A DNA stretch of 64,000 bases from the NCBI GenBank assembly GCA_044235425.1, contig JBIIHW010000003.1:182323-246322 (forward strand), written 5' to 3'. The position numbers and the translations under genes are program-made. Positions 6,547 through 15,834 of the stretch are shown here, one piece after another. Numbering within the stretch: the first letter of the stretch is position 1; each line of letters begins with the position of its first letter. Source of the DNA: JBJSXJ01 sp044235425 (lineage in GTDB: Bacteria > Planctomycetota > Planctomycetia > Pirellulales > Pirellulaceae). Under the pieces are notes generated by a model that was not told the origin of the DNA, did not search any database, and saw only the letters and a list, made by a program, of their open reading frames with translations.

Positions 6547-9447
6547 ATGCTATCTTTCCGCTGCATCTTTGCCTGGACGACTGCTGCTTGTCGGCATCTG
6601 CTGCTGTTTGGCCTCGTCATCATCACTCTGGCGTCCTTAGTTGACAGCTGCGGAAAGGCGACCGCGGAGGATGCGGCGACTGCCGAACAGGAAAAGTTTT
6701 TTGAGGAAAAAGTGCGGCCGATCCTGGCGGGGCGTTGCTGGAAATGTCACGGCGCAGAGAAGCAGGAGAGTGGTCTGCGGCTGGATCGACGCGAGTCGTT
6801 CCTGGCTGCTACTTCTTACGGTGAACCTTCGGTGGTACCGGGCGATCCCACGAAAGGTGTGCTCCTGAACGCCGCTCGACGCATGGGCGATCTGAAAATG
6901 CCACCCGAGGGCAATCCGCCGGTGACGGCTGCGGAAATCGAAGTGCTGCAAGCTTGGATTAAAATGGGGGCACCTTGGCCGAAAACTGCCATCACGAATG
7001 CCAGCCTCACTCCGGTCGCACAAGCGGCTCGAGATCGACGTGATCACTGGGCCTATCAACCGGTAACGCGCAGTCCCTTGCCGACGGTGAACAACGTGGC
7101 GTGGCGTCAGACAGCGCTGGACGGATACATCTTGGCGAAACTGGAAGCGGCCGGTCTGACACCGTCTCCGGTGGCCGATCGTCGTACGCAAATTCGGCGA
7201 GCGACGTTTGATTTGATCGGCTTGCCGCCGGAACCGGAGACCGTTGCCGATTTCATTGTCGACGCTGCACCCGACGCCTACGTTCGCCTGACGGATCGAC
7301 TTCTCGCCTCGCCGCACTATGGCGAACGCTGGGGGCGACATTGGCTGGACATCGCGCGCTATGGTGACACGAAGGGTTATGCGTTTGCGGCCGAGCGCCG
7401 TTATCCGTTTGCGTATACCTATCGTGACTATGTGATCGCGGCACTCAACGCTGACCTGCCCTACGATCAATTCATCGTGGAACAGTTGGCAGCCGATCGA
7501 TTGCCAGCTCCAACTGATCCTGCGGGAGCGAATCAAAAGCGACTGGCGGCCCTGGGATTTCTCACCACCGGCCGCAAATTCAACAATCATCATGACGACA
7601 TTGATGACAAGATCGACGTCGTGGCTCGCGGGCTGATGGGGCTCACCGCCAGTTGTGCGCGTTGTCATGACCACAAGTTCGATGCGATTCCGATGGACGA
7701 TTATTATTCGCTCTATGGGGTTTTCGCGAGTTGTCATGAACCTGCCGAGTTGCCATTGATTGGGACCCCCGAGCAGAACGATGCCTACCGTCAATTTGAA
7801 GCGGAACTGAACAAGCTGCGAGCGGCTCATGATCAATACAAAAATGATCGACATGCGGCACTTATCGATGTCACTCGCAACAAAACTGCTGACTATCTCG
7901 CGCGAGTGGTGGCGGGAAAACAAGAAGGTTTGCTCGGTAAGCTCGCCTTTCTCACACTGAAATCGGACGATCTGCGACCGAAGATTGTTGAACGTTGGCG
8001 CGATTACCTGAAAGTCCATAGCAAACCAGATCATGCTGTGTTTGGTCCCTGGAGTGAGTTGCTGGGGATTGAGGGAGAGTCGGTAGAGGTAGCGGATTAT
8101 GCAGCGAAAGCGGCGCCGATTTTGGAGCGCTGGCGCGCGGTGGCGCAAGGCACAGGCACCGGCCAACTCAACCCGCTCATCAAGCAGGCTCTTGAAAAGG
8201 AATTGCCGCAAAGCAAGCTTGATCTTGCGCGTATTTATGGTTCCGTGTTTACTACGGTTTATGCACGCTGGAAAGAACTGGGTGGCAATGCGGAAGCGGA
8301 GGGTAAGTTGTCGGAGCCGGAGCGGCAATTGGCGATCATTTTGGTGGCCAAGGAATCGCCCACCAACGTACCGCTCGATGATGTCAAAAACTATTTCAAT
8401 CGAGCGGAAAGAAATCAGCTGGCGGAATTGAATAAAAAAGCTGAGGCGTTTCAAGCGACGTCGCCACACGCTCCCGCTCGTGCGATGGTCGTGGCCGAGA
8501 ATGGCAATCCGCATAATCCGCGCGTCTTCATTCGTGGCAATCCAGGGCGACCGGGCAAGGAGGTGCCGCGGCAGTTTTTACTGGTGCTGGCGGGCGAGAA
8601 TCGCCAGCCGTTTCGGGAAGGCAGCGGGAGAATGGAGTTGGCGCAGCGGATTGTCGCCCCCGAAAACCCGCTCACGCGACGGGTGCTCGTCAACCGAATT
8701 TGGATGTGGCATTTTGGCGAACCACTCGTGTCGTCACCGAGCGATTTTGGAATTCGTACGGCGGCTCCCGTTCAGGCAGAGACGCTCGAACATCTCGCCA
8801 TGACGCTGCTGGAGCAGCAATGGTCACTGAAAGCCTTGCACCGTGAAATCATGTTGTCGGCGACGTATCGACAGTTGAGTGACGATCGAGCGGAGAGTCG
8901 CGCAGTTGATCCAGAGAACGCGTTTTATTGGAGAATGAATCGTCGGCGATTGGAGTTTGAGGTTTTGCGCGATGCTATGTTGGCGGCGGCCGGTACACTC
9001 GATCATGCCCTCTTTGGCCGTCCGGTGGAGTTAACGCAGAGCCCTGCTACTCGACGACGAGCCGTTTATGGATATGTAGACCGTCAGGATCTGCCGAATC
9101 TATTTCGGGTGTTTGATTTCGCCAGTCCTGATCAGACGAACGAGCGTCGACCTCGTACCACGGTGCCTCAGCAATCGCTCTTCCTGATGAACTCGCCGTT
9201 TTTATTAGAGCAATCCAAGGCTCTCGCGGCGCGGCCGGAGGTGCAAGGGCAGGCCAGTAACGAACAGCGCATTCAGGCACTCTATCAAGTCGTTTTTGCT
9301 CGCGAGCCGGCCGCTGATGAGCTGGAACTTGGCAGGCAGTTTATTACGGCGGCCGAGCAGAATAGGAATCCTGATGTGAAGCTCGATCCATGGCAGCAGT
9401 ATGCGCAACTGCTACTACTCACGAATGAAGTTTGTTTTGTCGATTAA
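6547..9447 (+). CDS. Planctomycete cytochrome C / DUF1549 / DUF1553 secreted protein
   Basis: 966 residues. Order seen: signal segment (about 16-40), PSCyt1 domain with heme motif C64-WK-C67-H68 and a MPPEGNPP methionine-side motif, DUF1549 (PSCyt2, about 180-390) with GERWGRHWLDIARYGDTKGY and a second CxxCH at about 370-374 (CARCHDHKFDAIPMDDYY), then a coiled middle, and DUF1553 (PSD1, about 640-930) with NPLTRRVLVNRIWMWHFG. The architecture is a planctomycete hallmark thought to act in electron transfer coupled to oxidation of polysaccharide-related substrates; function unproven. The downstream DUF1501 gene starts 16 nt after the stop, the usual partner pair. It is divergent from the DUF1080 gene with 192 bases between. 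Confidence 0.96.
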   Translation: MLSFRCIFAWTTAACRHLLLFGLVIITLASLVDSCGKATAEDAATAEQEKFFEEKVRPILAGRCWKCHGAEKQESGLRLDRRESFLAATSYGEPSVVPGDPTKGVLLNAARRMGDLKMPPEGNPPVTAAEIEVLQAWIKMGAPWPKTAITNASLTPVAQAARDRRDHWAYQPVTRSPLPTVNNVAWRQTALDGYILAKLEAAGLTPSPVADRRTQIRRATFDLIGLPPEPETVADFIVDAAPDAYVRLTDRLLASPHYGERWGRHWLDIARYGDTKGYAFAAERRYPFAYTYRDYVIAALNADLPYDQFIVEQLAADRLPAPTDPAGANQKRLAALGFLTTGRKFNNHHDDIDDKIDVVARGLMGLTASCARCHDHKFDAIPMDDYYSLYGVFASCHEPAELPLIGTPEQNDAYRQFEAELNKLRAAHDQYKNDRHAALIDVTRNKTADYLARVVAGKQEGLLGKLAFLTLKSDDLRPKIVERWRDYLKVHSKPDHAVFGPWSELLGIEGESVEVADYAAKAAPILERWRAVAQGTGTGQLNPLIKQALEKELPQSKLDLARIYGSVFTTVYARWKELGGNAEAEGKLSEPERQLAIILVAKESPTNVPLDDVKNYFNRAERNQLAELNKKAEAFQATSPHAPARAMVVAENGNPHNPRVFIRGNPGRPGKEVPRQFLLVLAGENRQPFREGSGRMELAQRIVAPENPLTRRVLVNRIWMWHFGEPLVSSPSDFGIRTAAPVQAETLEHLAMTLLEQQWSLKALHREIMLSATYRQLSDDRAESRAVDPENAFYWRMNRRRLEFEVLRDAMLAAAGTLDHALFGRPVELTQSPATRRRAVYGYVDRQDLPNLFRVFDFASPDQTNERRPRTTVPQQSLFLMNSPFLLEQSKALAARPEVQGQASNEQRIQALYQVVFAREPAADELELGRQFITAAEQNRNPDVKLDPWQQYAQLLLLTNEVCFVD

Positions 9448-9463
9448 AGGAGTCGGCGGAACC

Positions 9464-10939
9464 ATGACGAAGCAAAATGAACAGCATCTGAATTATGAAG
9501 CGGCGGCCTTAACGCGGCGAGAACTGCTCCGTCGTAGCGGTGTGGGACTAGGTATGCTCGGATTGGCAGGTGTGCTAGCGGACGATCGTCGACTCACTTC
9601 GACGGCGACAGCCGCGGACGGTGCCGATACCTATCGCAATCCGCTGGCAGCCAAAGCGGCACATTTTCCCGCCAAGGCGAAGCGAGTCATTCATTTGTTC
9701 ATGAATGGTGGTCCCTCGCATCTCGACACCTTTGATCGCAAGGTGTCACTGGAAAAGTATGCCGGTAAAGCGCTACCCACGCCGAATCTGGCGACGGAAC
9801 GTAAGACCGGTGCCGCGTTTCCTTCGCCTTATAAATGGCAGCGCTATGGTCAGAGCGGGATTGAGGTGAGCGAATTGTTTCATCACACCGCTCAGCATGT
9901 GGATGATATGGCGATCATTCGATCGATGCATGCGGACGTGCCGAATCACGAGCCTTCGTTACTGCTGATGAACTGTGGGGAGTCGCGATTAGTGCGGCCG
10001 AGTATGGGTTCGTGGCTGACCTACGGGCTTGGTACCGAGAATTTAAATTTGCCCGGGTTCATCGCCATGTGTCCGGGCGGCTATCCGATTCAGGAGACGC
10101 AGAATTGGCAGGCTGCGTTTTTACCGGGTATCTATCAGGGCACGCACATCAACACTCAGCATCAGGACATCAACAAGCTGATCGAAAATGTCCGCAATGC
10201 GGCGCTTCCCCAAGACGCGCAGCGTCGACAGCTCGACGTACTCGCACAGCTCAACCGTCGACATCTGGAAAAGCGCGGCGATGATCCAGCGCTCGAAGCT
10301 CGCATCCATTCGTTCGAACTAGCCTATCGCATGCAGCAGGAAGCAGCGGAAGCGTTTGATGTAAGTCGCGAGCCCAAGCATGTGCTGGATGCTTATGGCG
10401 AGGGCACGCAAGCACGACAGATCTTGATCGCTCGACGGTTAATCGAGCGCGGCGTGCGGTTCGTGCAGGTGTGGCATGGCAACGGCCAACCTTGGGACAA
10501 TCATGATGACATTGAAGTGAATCATCGTCGGCTGGCGGGACAATGTGATCGCGCGATTGGAGCCTTAATGACGGATCTTAAACGTCTTGGGCTCTTCGAC
10601 GAAACGTTGATCATCTGGGGCGGCGAATTCGGCCGCACGCCGACAGTGGAGTTACCGCAAGCAGGTGCGAACGCCGGCAAGATCAACGGTCGCGATCACA
10701 ATCATTGGGGTTTCACGACGTGGCTGGCGGGTGGGGGTGTTAAAGGTGGACAAGCCTTTGGCGCGACGGATGAGTTTGGGTTTCAGTCGGTGGAAAAGAA
10801 GGTTCACGTACACGATTTGCATGCCACGATTTTGAAACTCATGGGTTTCGACCACACCAAGTTGACCTACCGGTACTCGGGGCGCGATTATCGTTTGACC
10901 GATGTGCATGGAACCGTCGTGGATGATTTAATCGCTTAG
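9464..10939 (+). CDS. DUF1501 secreted protein (Tat-type signal)
   Basis: 491 residues. The N-terminus has TRRELLRRSGVGLGMLGLAG, a twin-arginine export signal followed by a hydrophobic stretch. The body is of the DUF1501 family, related to alkaline-phosphatase-fold enzymes. Visible motifs are HLFMNGGPSHLDTFDRK near the start, WHGNGQPWDNHDD, the GGEFGRTP motif and GRDHNHWGFTTWLAGGGVKGG near the C-terminus, which carry the likely metal ligands. Start at ATG 9464: AAAGGAG lies 10 nt upstream, while earlier in-frame codons overlap the preceding gene and lack the Tat-adjacent position. Translationally close to the cytochrome/DUF1549/DUF1553 gene (16-nt gap), so the two almost certainly form one transcript and function. 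Confidence 0.95.
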   Translation: MTKQNEQHLNYEAAALTRRELLRRSGVGLGMLGLAGVLADDRRLTSTATAADGADTYRNPLAAKAAHFPAKAKRVIHLFMNGGPSHLDTFDRKVSLEKYAGKALPTPNLATERKTGAAFPSPYKWQRYGQSGIEVSELFHHTAQHVDDMAIIRSMHADVPNHEPSLLLMNCGESRLVRPSMGSWLTYGLGTENLNLPGFIAMCPGGYPIQETQNWQAAFLPGIYQGTHINTQHQDINKLIENVRNAALPQDAQRRQLDVLAQLNRRHLEKRGDDPALEARIHSFELAYRMQQEAAEAFDVSREPKHVLDAYGEGTQARQILIARRLIERGVRFVQVWHGNGQPWDNHDDIEVNHRRLAGQCDRAIGALMTDLKRLGLFDETLIIWGGEFGRTPTVELPQAGANAGKINGRDHNHWGFTTWLAGGGVKGGQAFGATDEFGFQSVEKKVHVHDLHATILKLMGFDHTKLTYRYSGRDYRLTDVHGTVVDDLIA

Positions 10940-10955
10940 TAGTTCGAGTGCCACG

Positions 10956-12929
10956 ATGATTTTATTGACGGTTGATCAGGTACGAAAGCATTTCGGTCCC
11001 GAGCCGGTGCTGGATGGTGTTACGTTTGACGTTCGTCCCGGCCAGCGCATCTCGCTCATCGGTCCCAATGGTGCCGGCAAGACCACGCTGATGCGCATCA
11101 TCGCCGGGCACGAGGATCCCGATGCGGGCACGGTAAGTCGGCATCCGTCCGCTCGTCTTGGCTATCTAGAACAGCAACCAGACTTTGCACCGGGGCGGAC
11201 CGTGTGGGACGAGGCGAGTGCCGCACTCAGCGATCTGGAGGAAATCACTCAGCAAGTCGAACAGGTTGCGGTCGCTATCAGCGAAGCGGTCGATGACGAT
11301 GAGCGGCGCCGGTTGGAAACGCGGTTTGATCATCTGCAGCACGAATTGCAGCACCGGGACGCCTATAACATTAAGCATCGCATTGAGCGAGTGCTCAATG
11401 GGCTCGGATTCAACTCAACCACTTATCAGCAGCCCGTGACGCTCTTGAGCGGCGGCCAGCAAAATCGCCTGTTGCTGGCGCGCCTGCTGCTGGCGGAGCC
11501 GGACCTGATGCTACTCGATGAACCATCCAATCACTTGGATATCGAGGCGACGGAGTGGCTGGAAGATTTTCTTGTCTCTTCCCAGCAAGCGATTCTGGTG
11601 GTGAGTCACGATCGATACTTTTTGGACAAAGTGACCAATCGAACACTTGAGTTGCTCAACGGTACCGTCGACTCGTACCCCGGCAATTTTACTGCCTATC
11701 GTCGGCAGAAGGCGGAGCGACTTGAAGTACAGCGCCGTACGTTCGAGAAACAGCAGCAAGAAATTGCCAAGATGGAAGATTTCGTCCGGCGTAATACGTA
11801 CGGACAGAAGAGTGCGCAGGCAGAAGATCGCCGCAAGAAACTTGAACGCATTGAACGTGTCGATCGACCAAGGGAAATCGTGTCGCCCGCGATGAGCTTT
11901 CCACCCGCCTCACGTACGGGCGATATCGTCATGCGAGTTGAGAACCTGTCTAAGCGATTTGATCGACCTCTGTTCGACAAGCTGTCGTTTGATGTGTTAC
12001 GCGGTGAAAAGTGGGGCATTCTGGGCCCCAACGGCTGCGGCAAGACAACCCTGCTCCGCTGTCTCGTGGGACAACAATCAATCGACGCGGGTACCATTCA
12101 TCTTGGAGCGGGCGTCAAGGTTGGTTACTTCGATCAGATGCTCTCCTGTCTCCGCGATGAGGCGGAGGTGGTGGAAGCGATTCGACCGGATCACAAGGAG
12201 TTCAATCTGCAGCAGCGCCGTGATCTGCTCGCTCGCTTCGGTATCACCGGTGACATGGTGTTTCAGCGAGTGGATAGTTTGAGTGGCGGGGAACGCAATC
12301 GCTCGGCGCTTGCCTGGCTCTCGGGACTCGATGCCAATCTGCTCATCCTCGACGAGCCGACGAATCACTTGGATCTATGGGCTCGTGGCGCACTGGAAAA
12401 GGCGATGCGCGATTTCGATGGATCAGTGATTCTGGTGAGTCACGATCGTTACTTCTTGAATCAGGTTTGCGATCGGCTGCTCGTGGTCGAACCCGGACGA
12501 TTTCGCGTCATTGAAGGGAATTACGAGACCTATGTGCGACTGGTGAAGCAAGGTTACGCGCGGGGAGTCTCGACGGTCGCAACAAATAGCTCCAACAAGA
12601 CGACAACCGGTGCGAGTAGTGCCGGTGGAAATCCGAGTGGTGGGTCGGGCAGCCATGCCGGTGGTCGTTCGGGGAAAGCGACAACAGCTGAGGCGAGTGG
12701 CAAACCGGCGAAGCGTAAACGCAAATTCCCCTATCGCAAAGTAGCGGACATCGAGGCCGAAATACAGCGAGTGGAAAGTCGCGTGGCAGAGCTGCACGAA
12801 ATGATGACTCAGCCCGACGTTCTGCGTGACGGGCGGCGCATGAAAGAAGTAAGCGACGAGTTAACTGGGGCGGAAGAGACAGTGGCGCGTTTGCTGGAAC
12901 ACTGGGAAGAAGCTGTCGAACTTAACTGA
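10956..12929 (+). CDS. ABC-F type ATPase
   Basis: 657 residues, no membrane segment, two ABC ATPase domains in tandem, hence the ABC-F class that acts on ribosomes. Domain 1: Walker A GPNGAGKTT near residue 37, signature LSGGQQNRL, Walker B LMLLDEPSNHLD. Domain 2: Walker A GPNGCGKTT near 355, signature LSGGERNRS, Walker B LLILDEPTNHLD. Between them is the charged linker (about 240-310). A Ser/Gly/Thr-rich tether (about 540-585) leads to a C-terminal coiled coil (about 600-650) as in Uup-like members. The subgroup (Uup versus EttA-like) is not certain; the C-terminal coil favours Uup. It follows the DUF1501 gene by 16 nt and overlaps the convergent permease gene by 8 bases at its 3' end. Confidence 0.95.
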   Translation: MILLTVDQVRKHFGPEPVLDGVTFDVRPGQRISLIGPNGAGKTTLMRIIAGHEDPDAGTVSRHPSARLGYLEQQPDFAPGRTVWDEASAALSDLEEITQQVEQVAVAISEAVDDDERRRLETRFDHLQHELQHRDAYNIKHRIERVLNGLGFNSTTYQQPVTLLSGGQQNRLLLARLLLAEPDLMLLDEPSNHLDIEATEWLEDFLVSSQQAILVVSHDRYFLDKVTNRTLELLNGTVDSYPGNFTAYRRQKAERLEVQRRTFEKQQQEIAKMEDFVRRNTYGQKSAQAEDRRKKLERIERVDRPREIVSPAMSFPPASRTGDIVMRVENLSKRFDRPLFDKLSFDVLRGEKWGILGPNGCGKTTLLRCLVGQQSIDAGTIHLGAGVKVGYFDQMLSCLRDEAEVVEAIRPDHKEFNLQQRRDLLARFGITGDMVFQRVDSLSGGERNRSALAWLSGLDANLLILDEPTNHLDLWARGALEKAMRDFDGSVILVSHDRYFLNQVCDRLLVVEPGRFRVIEGNYETYVRLVKQGYARGVSTVATNSSNKTTTGASSAGGNPSGGSGSHAGGRSGKATTAEASGKPAKRKRKFPYRKVADIEAEIQRVESRVAELHEMMTQPDVLRDGRRMKEVSDELTGAEETVARLLEHWEEAVELN

Positions 12930-14433
12930 TTGGTGGACTGCGAAACTGGTACGCCACGGCGCCGAGTGTGATGAAAGCGAGCCCGGCGAGTGCTTCGATG
13001 GGTGCGGTGATGAGCATCCCTGCCAGGAAGCAGGAAGAGATACCGACGAATAAGATCGGAACCAATGGATATCCCCAAGTCCGATAAGGCCGCGGACGAT
13101 CGGGTTCACTTCGTCGCAGCACGAAAACAGCAGCGACGGAGAGCAGATAAAAAATGAAGCTGCCAAAAATTACGTAATCGGTGAGGACGTCGAAGAGTTC
13201 CTTGCCGCGCATCTTATTGAGTGATCTGGTGAGCGGTGTGGCCAGCCAAGCGGGCCAGCTGGATAGCCACTGCGGTGCCGCGACATACGCCAGCAGATTG
13301 CCTCCACAAATCAGCGCGATAGCCCAGCTGGCTTCGGCACAAATGGCGGCATACGGGGTACGGAAGCGCGGATGGATCGAAGCGAAGGGAGCGAGGAACA
13401 AGCGATGCCTGGCCATGGCGAAGATCACTCGAGGACCACAGAGCAAGTTGGTGTTCAGTGCTCCGAAGGTCGAGATCATGACGGCGGCCGAGGCGATCGC
13501 GGCTCCGTGGCTTCCAAGCGTGAGCTCACAAGCGGTTGCGGCAACGAACTTGCTGGAGGCGATCTCCGCGATCGGCAAGGTCATGTGGTAACCGATCGTC
13601 ACGCAAACGTAGAGGATGATGAGAATGAGAGTGCCGAGGGCGAGTGCGAGCGGTAGGTTACGCTGTGGATCCCGCACCTCCTCACTTACCAACGACACAT
13701 TGGCCCAGCCGTCATAGGCCCAGAAGGCGGCTGTCATACCGGCGGCAAATCCCGCCCAAATGCCAGGTTGTTCCGCCGGATGCCAACGACTGGTTAGATG
13801 GGCGAGCTCCGCATGTCCGGTGACGAACGGCAGAAAGATCAGAGCAGCCAAAGTGGCGGCTTTGAGAATCGTCGTGATGTTTTGCACAAGTCCACCCCAG
13901 CGCGCTCCCACGACATTGACGGAGGTGAGCAGGACAATTGCCATGATCGCCACCAGACGGGGTACCCAAACTGCTGCGATCGTCCAGTTACCGCTGACGA
14001 TGAGTTGCGTGGGATCTTCTTTGAGTGGCGGGAGCCAGTTGTGCGCGGCGAGCCAGCCGCTGATGGAGCGCTGAAAGGCGTTAGCGAAGGCGACTGCCAG
14101 AGCGGCGATGGAGCCGCTGCGCAGCACCCAGAACTCGCCCCAACCCCAGAGGAAGCCCGCCAGGGGCCCGTAAGCTTGTCGCAGGTAGACATACTGACCA
14201 CCGGCGTGTGGCATGAGTGCCGCGAGCTCAGCGACCGTCAACGCACCGCAGAGACTAACCAGCCCGCAGACCAACCAGACGAGCAGAATGAGATCGAAGC
14301 GGCCAACGGCTTGGGCGATCACGTTGGCTTTGAAGAAAATCCCAGCGCCGATGGTGCCACCGACCACAATCGCCGTGGCTCCACCCGGGCCAAGCACTCG
14401 CAGCAGTCCGTCGCGCGGTGAGTCGGCATTCAT
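12922..14433 (-). CDS. APC superfamily amino-acid permease
   Basis: 503-residue inner-membrane transporter with about 12 hydrophobic segments. The first holds the APC substrate-binding motif GGTIGAGIFFKANVIAQ (TM1, about residues 22-38). TM2 has VWLVCGLVSLCGALTVAELAALMPHAGGQYVYLRQAYG, typical of APC transporters, and TM6 has WAYDGWANVSLVSEEVRDPQRN. Substrate is likely an amino acid or related amine, not resolvable by eye. Start ATG 14433 has GGAGG 6 nt upstream. It follows the site-2 protease by 33 nt and is probably in the same transcript. Convergent and slightly overlapping with the ABC-F gene. Confidence 0.93.
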   Translation of the reverse strand: MNADSPRDGLLRVLGPGGATAIVVGGTIGAGIFFKANVIAQAVGRFDLILLVWLVCGLVSLCGALTVAELAALMPHAGGQYVYLRQAYGPLAGFLWGWGEFWVLRSGSIAALAVAFANAFQRSISGWLAAHNWLPPLKEDPTQLIVSGNWTIAAVWVPRLVAIMAIVLLTSVNVVGARWGGLVQNITTILKAATLAALIFLPFVTGHAELAHLTSRWHPAEQPGIWAGFAAGMTAAFWAYDGWANVSLVSEEVRDPQRNLPLALALGTLILIILYVCVTIGYHMTLPIAEIASSKFVAATACELTLGSHGAAIASAAVMISTFGALNTNLLCGPRVIFAMARHRLFLAPFASIHPRFRTPYAAICAEASWAIALICGGNLLAYVAAPQWLSSWPAWLATPLTRSLNKMRGKELFDVLTDYVIFGSFIFYLLSVAAVFVLRRSEPDRPRPYRTWGYPLVPILFVGISSCFLAGMLITAPIEALAGLAFITLGAVAYQFRSPPIS

Positions 14434-14466
14434 CCGGAACCTCCACGAGACACAGGTGGGAAAGCT

Positions 14467-15474
14467 CTACAGTTCCAGGAATACTTTGAGTGGAAAGCAG
14501 AGAATGGGGATGGAGAGCGACAGCACGCCCAGAACGGTCCGGGCGATACCGAGTGACACATTATCATCGCGTGTCGGTGGGTGCGTTGGTCCCATGAGTA
14601 CCAACAAGATCATCATCACGACCCAGGTATAGCTTTCCGTGGTCACGATATAGATGATCGCGATCAGCATGAAGGCATTCGCGATATAACGTGACCAGCG
14701 GCCAAAGAGTCCATGTATGACGTGACCGCCATCGAGTTGGCTGACGGGCAGCATGTTAAGTCCGGTGACGAGCAGTCCCACCCAACCAGCCATGAGGTAC
14801 GGATTCAAGTGATTCTGTCCGAGCCCAGGCACTTTACCGACCAATTGCAAACCTTGTTGCTTGATCATCCAGCGCAGCGCCAGCGGCATATCGAGTGCGA
14901 ACGCACCGCCCGCTGGTTCCGCCAGGTGAAGCTGACTCACGCCATACCAAAGGATGGGGAAGGCGATGAAGAGACCAGCGATTGGCCCAGCCAATCCAAT
15001 ATCAAATATTTCTCGCCGATCCGCTCGCCTGCCATCCATCGCGATCACGGCACCCAGTGTGCCGATGGGTGAAATTGGCAGCGGCAAGAAAAAAGGAAAG
15101 CTGGCGGGAATGCGGTAACGCATCGACATGAGGAAGTGCCCCATCTCGTGCGTAAAGAGAATCGCCAGCAGGCAGGCGGTATAAATCAAAGCATCGCCGC
15201 CATAGGCGAGCACTGCGATGCGCAGTCGTAAGCCAAACTGATCGGCGGGATCCGTTCCCACGGAGCCAGCCGTGGCGAGCATGTCGAGTGCATCGGCGGG
15301 AAACCAGCGACAGACGCCGACGAAAAAAATCGAAAGACACGAGAGGCCGAAGAGGATGACGGGGAGTCGCCAGCGTGGAACGCGCGGGCGCAAGCTCATC
15401 AACCGTTCCGCCGGGAAACCATCACCCGTTTCACCGGTCGATGGCATCCCGTCGCTGTTGTGCTCCGCTGTCAT
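14467..15474 (-). CDS. Site-2 protease family (M50) membrane metalloprotease
   Basis: 335 residues, about six membrane segments. The zinc motif HEMGH (ILFTHEMGHFLMSMRY, about residue 120) gives the HExxH, and the third ligand lies in NMLPVSQLDGGHVIHGLFG (about 245), matching M50 peptidases. The linker IPASFPFFLPLPISPIGTLGAVI is that of the EcsB/YUP-like soluble-loop group often found in planctomycetes and plants (EGY-like). Predicted to cleave within the membrane, substrate unknown. It lies between a 29-codon basic microprotein gene 20 nt upstream and the amino-acid permease 33 nt downstream. Start ATG 15474 precedes about 40 polar residues before the first membrane segment. Confidence 0.9.
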   Translation of the reverse strand: MTAEHNSDGMPSTGETGDGFPAERLMSLRPRVPRWRLPVILFGLSCLSIFFVGVCRWFPADALDMLATAGSVGTDPADQFGLRLRIAVLAYGGDALIYTACLLAILFTHEMGHFLMSMRYRIPASFPFFLPLPISPIGTLGAVIAMDGRRADRREIFDIGLAGPIAGLFIAFPILWYGVSQLHLAEPAGGAFALDMPLALRWMIKQQGLQLVGKVPGLGQNHLNPYLMAGWVGLLVTGLNMLPVSQLDGGHVIHGLFGRWSRYIANAFMLIAIIYIVTTESYTWVVMMILLVLMGPTHPPTRDDNVSLGIARTVLGVLSLSIPILCFPLKVFLEL

Positions 15475-15494
15475 CGGATTTCACCGCTCACTGC

Positions 15495-15584
15495 TTATTT
15501 CTTGCGGTGACGAATACGGGCCCGCATGCGACGCTTCTTCCGACCGATCTTTCGACGCCCCTTACCCGTCTTCTTCACACCCAC
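15495..15584 (-). CDS. AURKAIP1/COX24-type basic microprotein (29 aa)
   Basis: A 29-codon gene too short for routine ORF calling. It reads V(GTG start)GVKKTGKGRRKIGRKK then RRMRARIRHRKK and stop. More than half of the residues are Lys/Arg. The pattern KKxxKGRRKIxRKKRRxRxRxxRHRK fits the AURKAIP1/COX24 domain, known from mitochondrial ribosome protein mS38 and from tiny planctomycete and other bacterial proteins believed to be ribosome associated. The GTG start is supported by GGGAGG 6 nt upstream; a second GTG two codons on is an alternative. The stop lies 20 nt before the site-2 protease start. The assignment is by motif memory, but the ribosome-binding site plus composition make a chance ORF unlikely. 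Confidence 0.85.
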   Translation of the reverse strand: MGVKKTGKGRRKIGRKKRRMRARIRHRKK

Positions 15585-15737
15585 AGCCAACCTCCCTCAA
15601 ATGATAATGTCACGGACCGAGCCACGACTGAACAATAAACCAATCACCGGTGCCTCGTCGCCTGACTTAGCCCAGTGCATAAATTCTGCGAATCAGGTAG
15701 GGTACCAGATAGCATTTCCAAATGACAAGGCAGTGTA

Positions 15738-15806
15738 GACAGGTTGTTTCCGTTCCCAACACAGATTTGGGACGCTAAAATCCGTTTTTCCCGCAAGGGA
15801 CCTGTC
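15738..15806 (+). other. Nested inverted repeats upstream of the esterase gene
   Basis: GACAGGT (15738-15744) and ACCTGTC (15800-15806) are exact complements enclosing a smaller TCCC-GCAA-GGGA hairpin (15789-15800) and an imperfect CGTTCCCAA/TTGGGACG pair (about 15751-15774). They end 29 nt before the esterase start, so they would form a folded 5' leader or an operator. The remaining bases from 15585 to 15834 hold no gene I can support. Confidence 0.35.
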
Positions 15807-15834
15807 TGGAATCCATGAATCGGGAGCTACTGGC

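Noticed and set aside
6637..8514. 625-codon open frame on the minus strand opposite the cytochrome/DUF1549/DUF1553 gene
   Set aside because: It lies entirely antisense to a gene with clear domains; the product is Arg/Ile/Phe-rich with no family motif and no ribosome-binding site.
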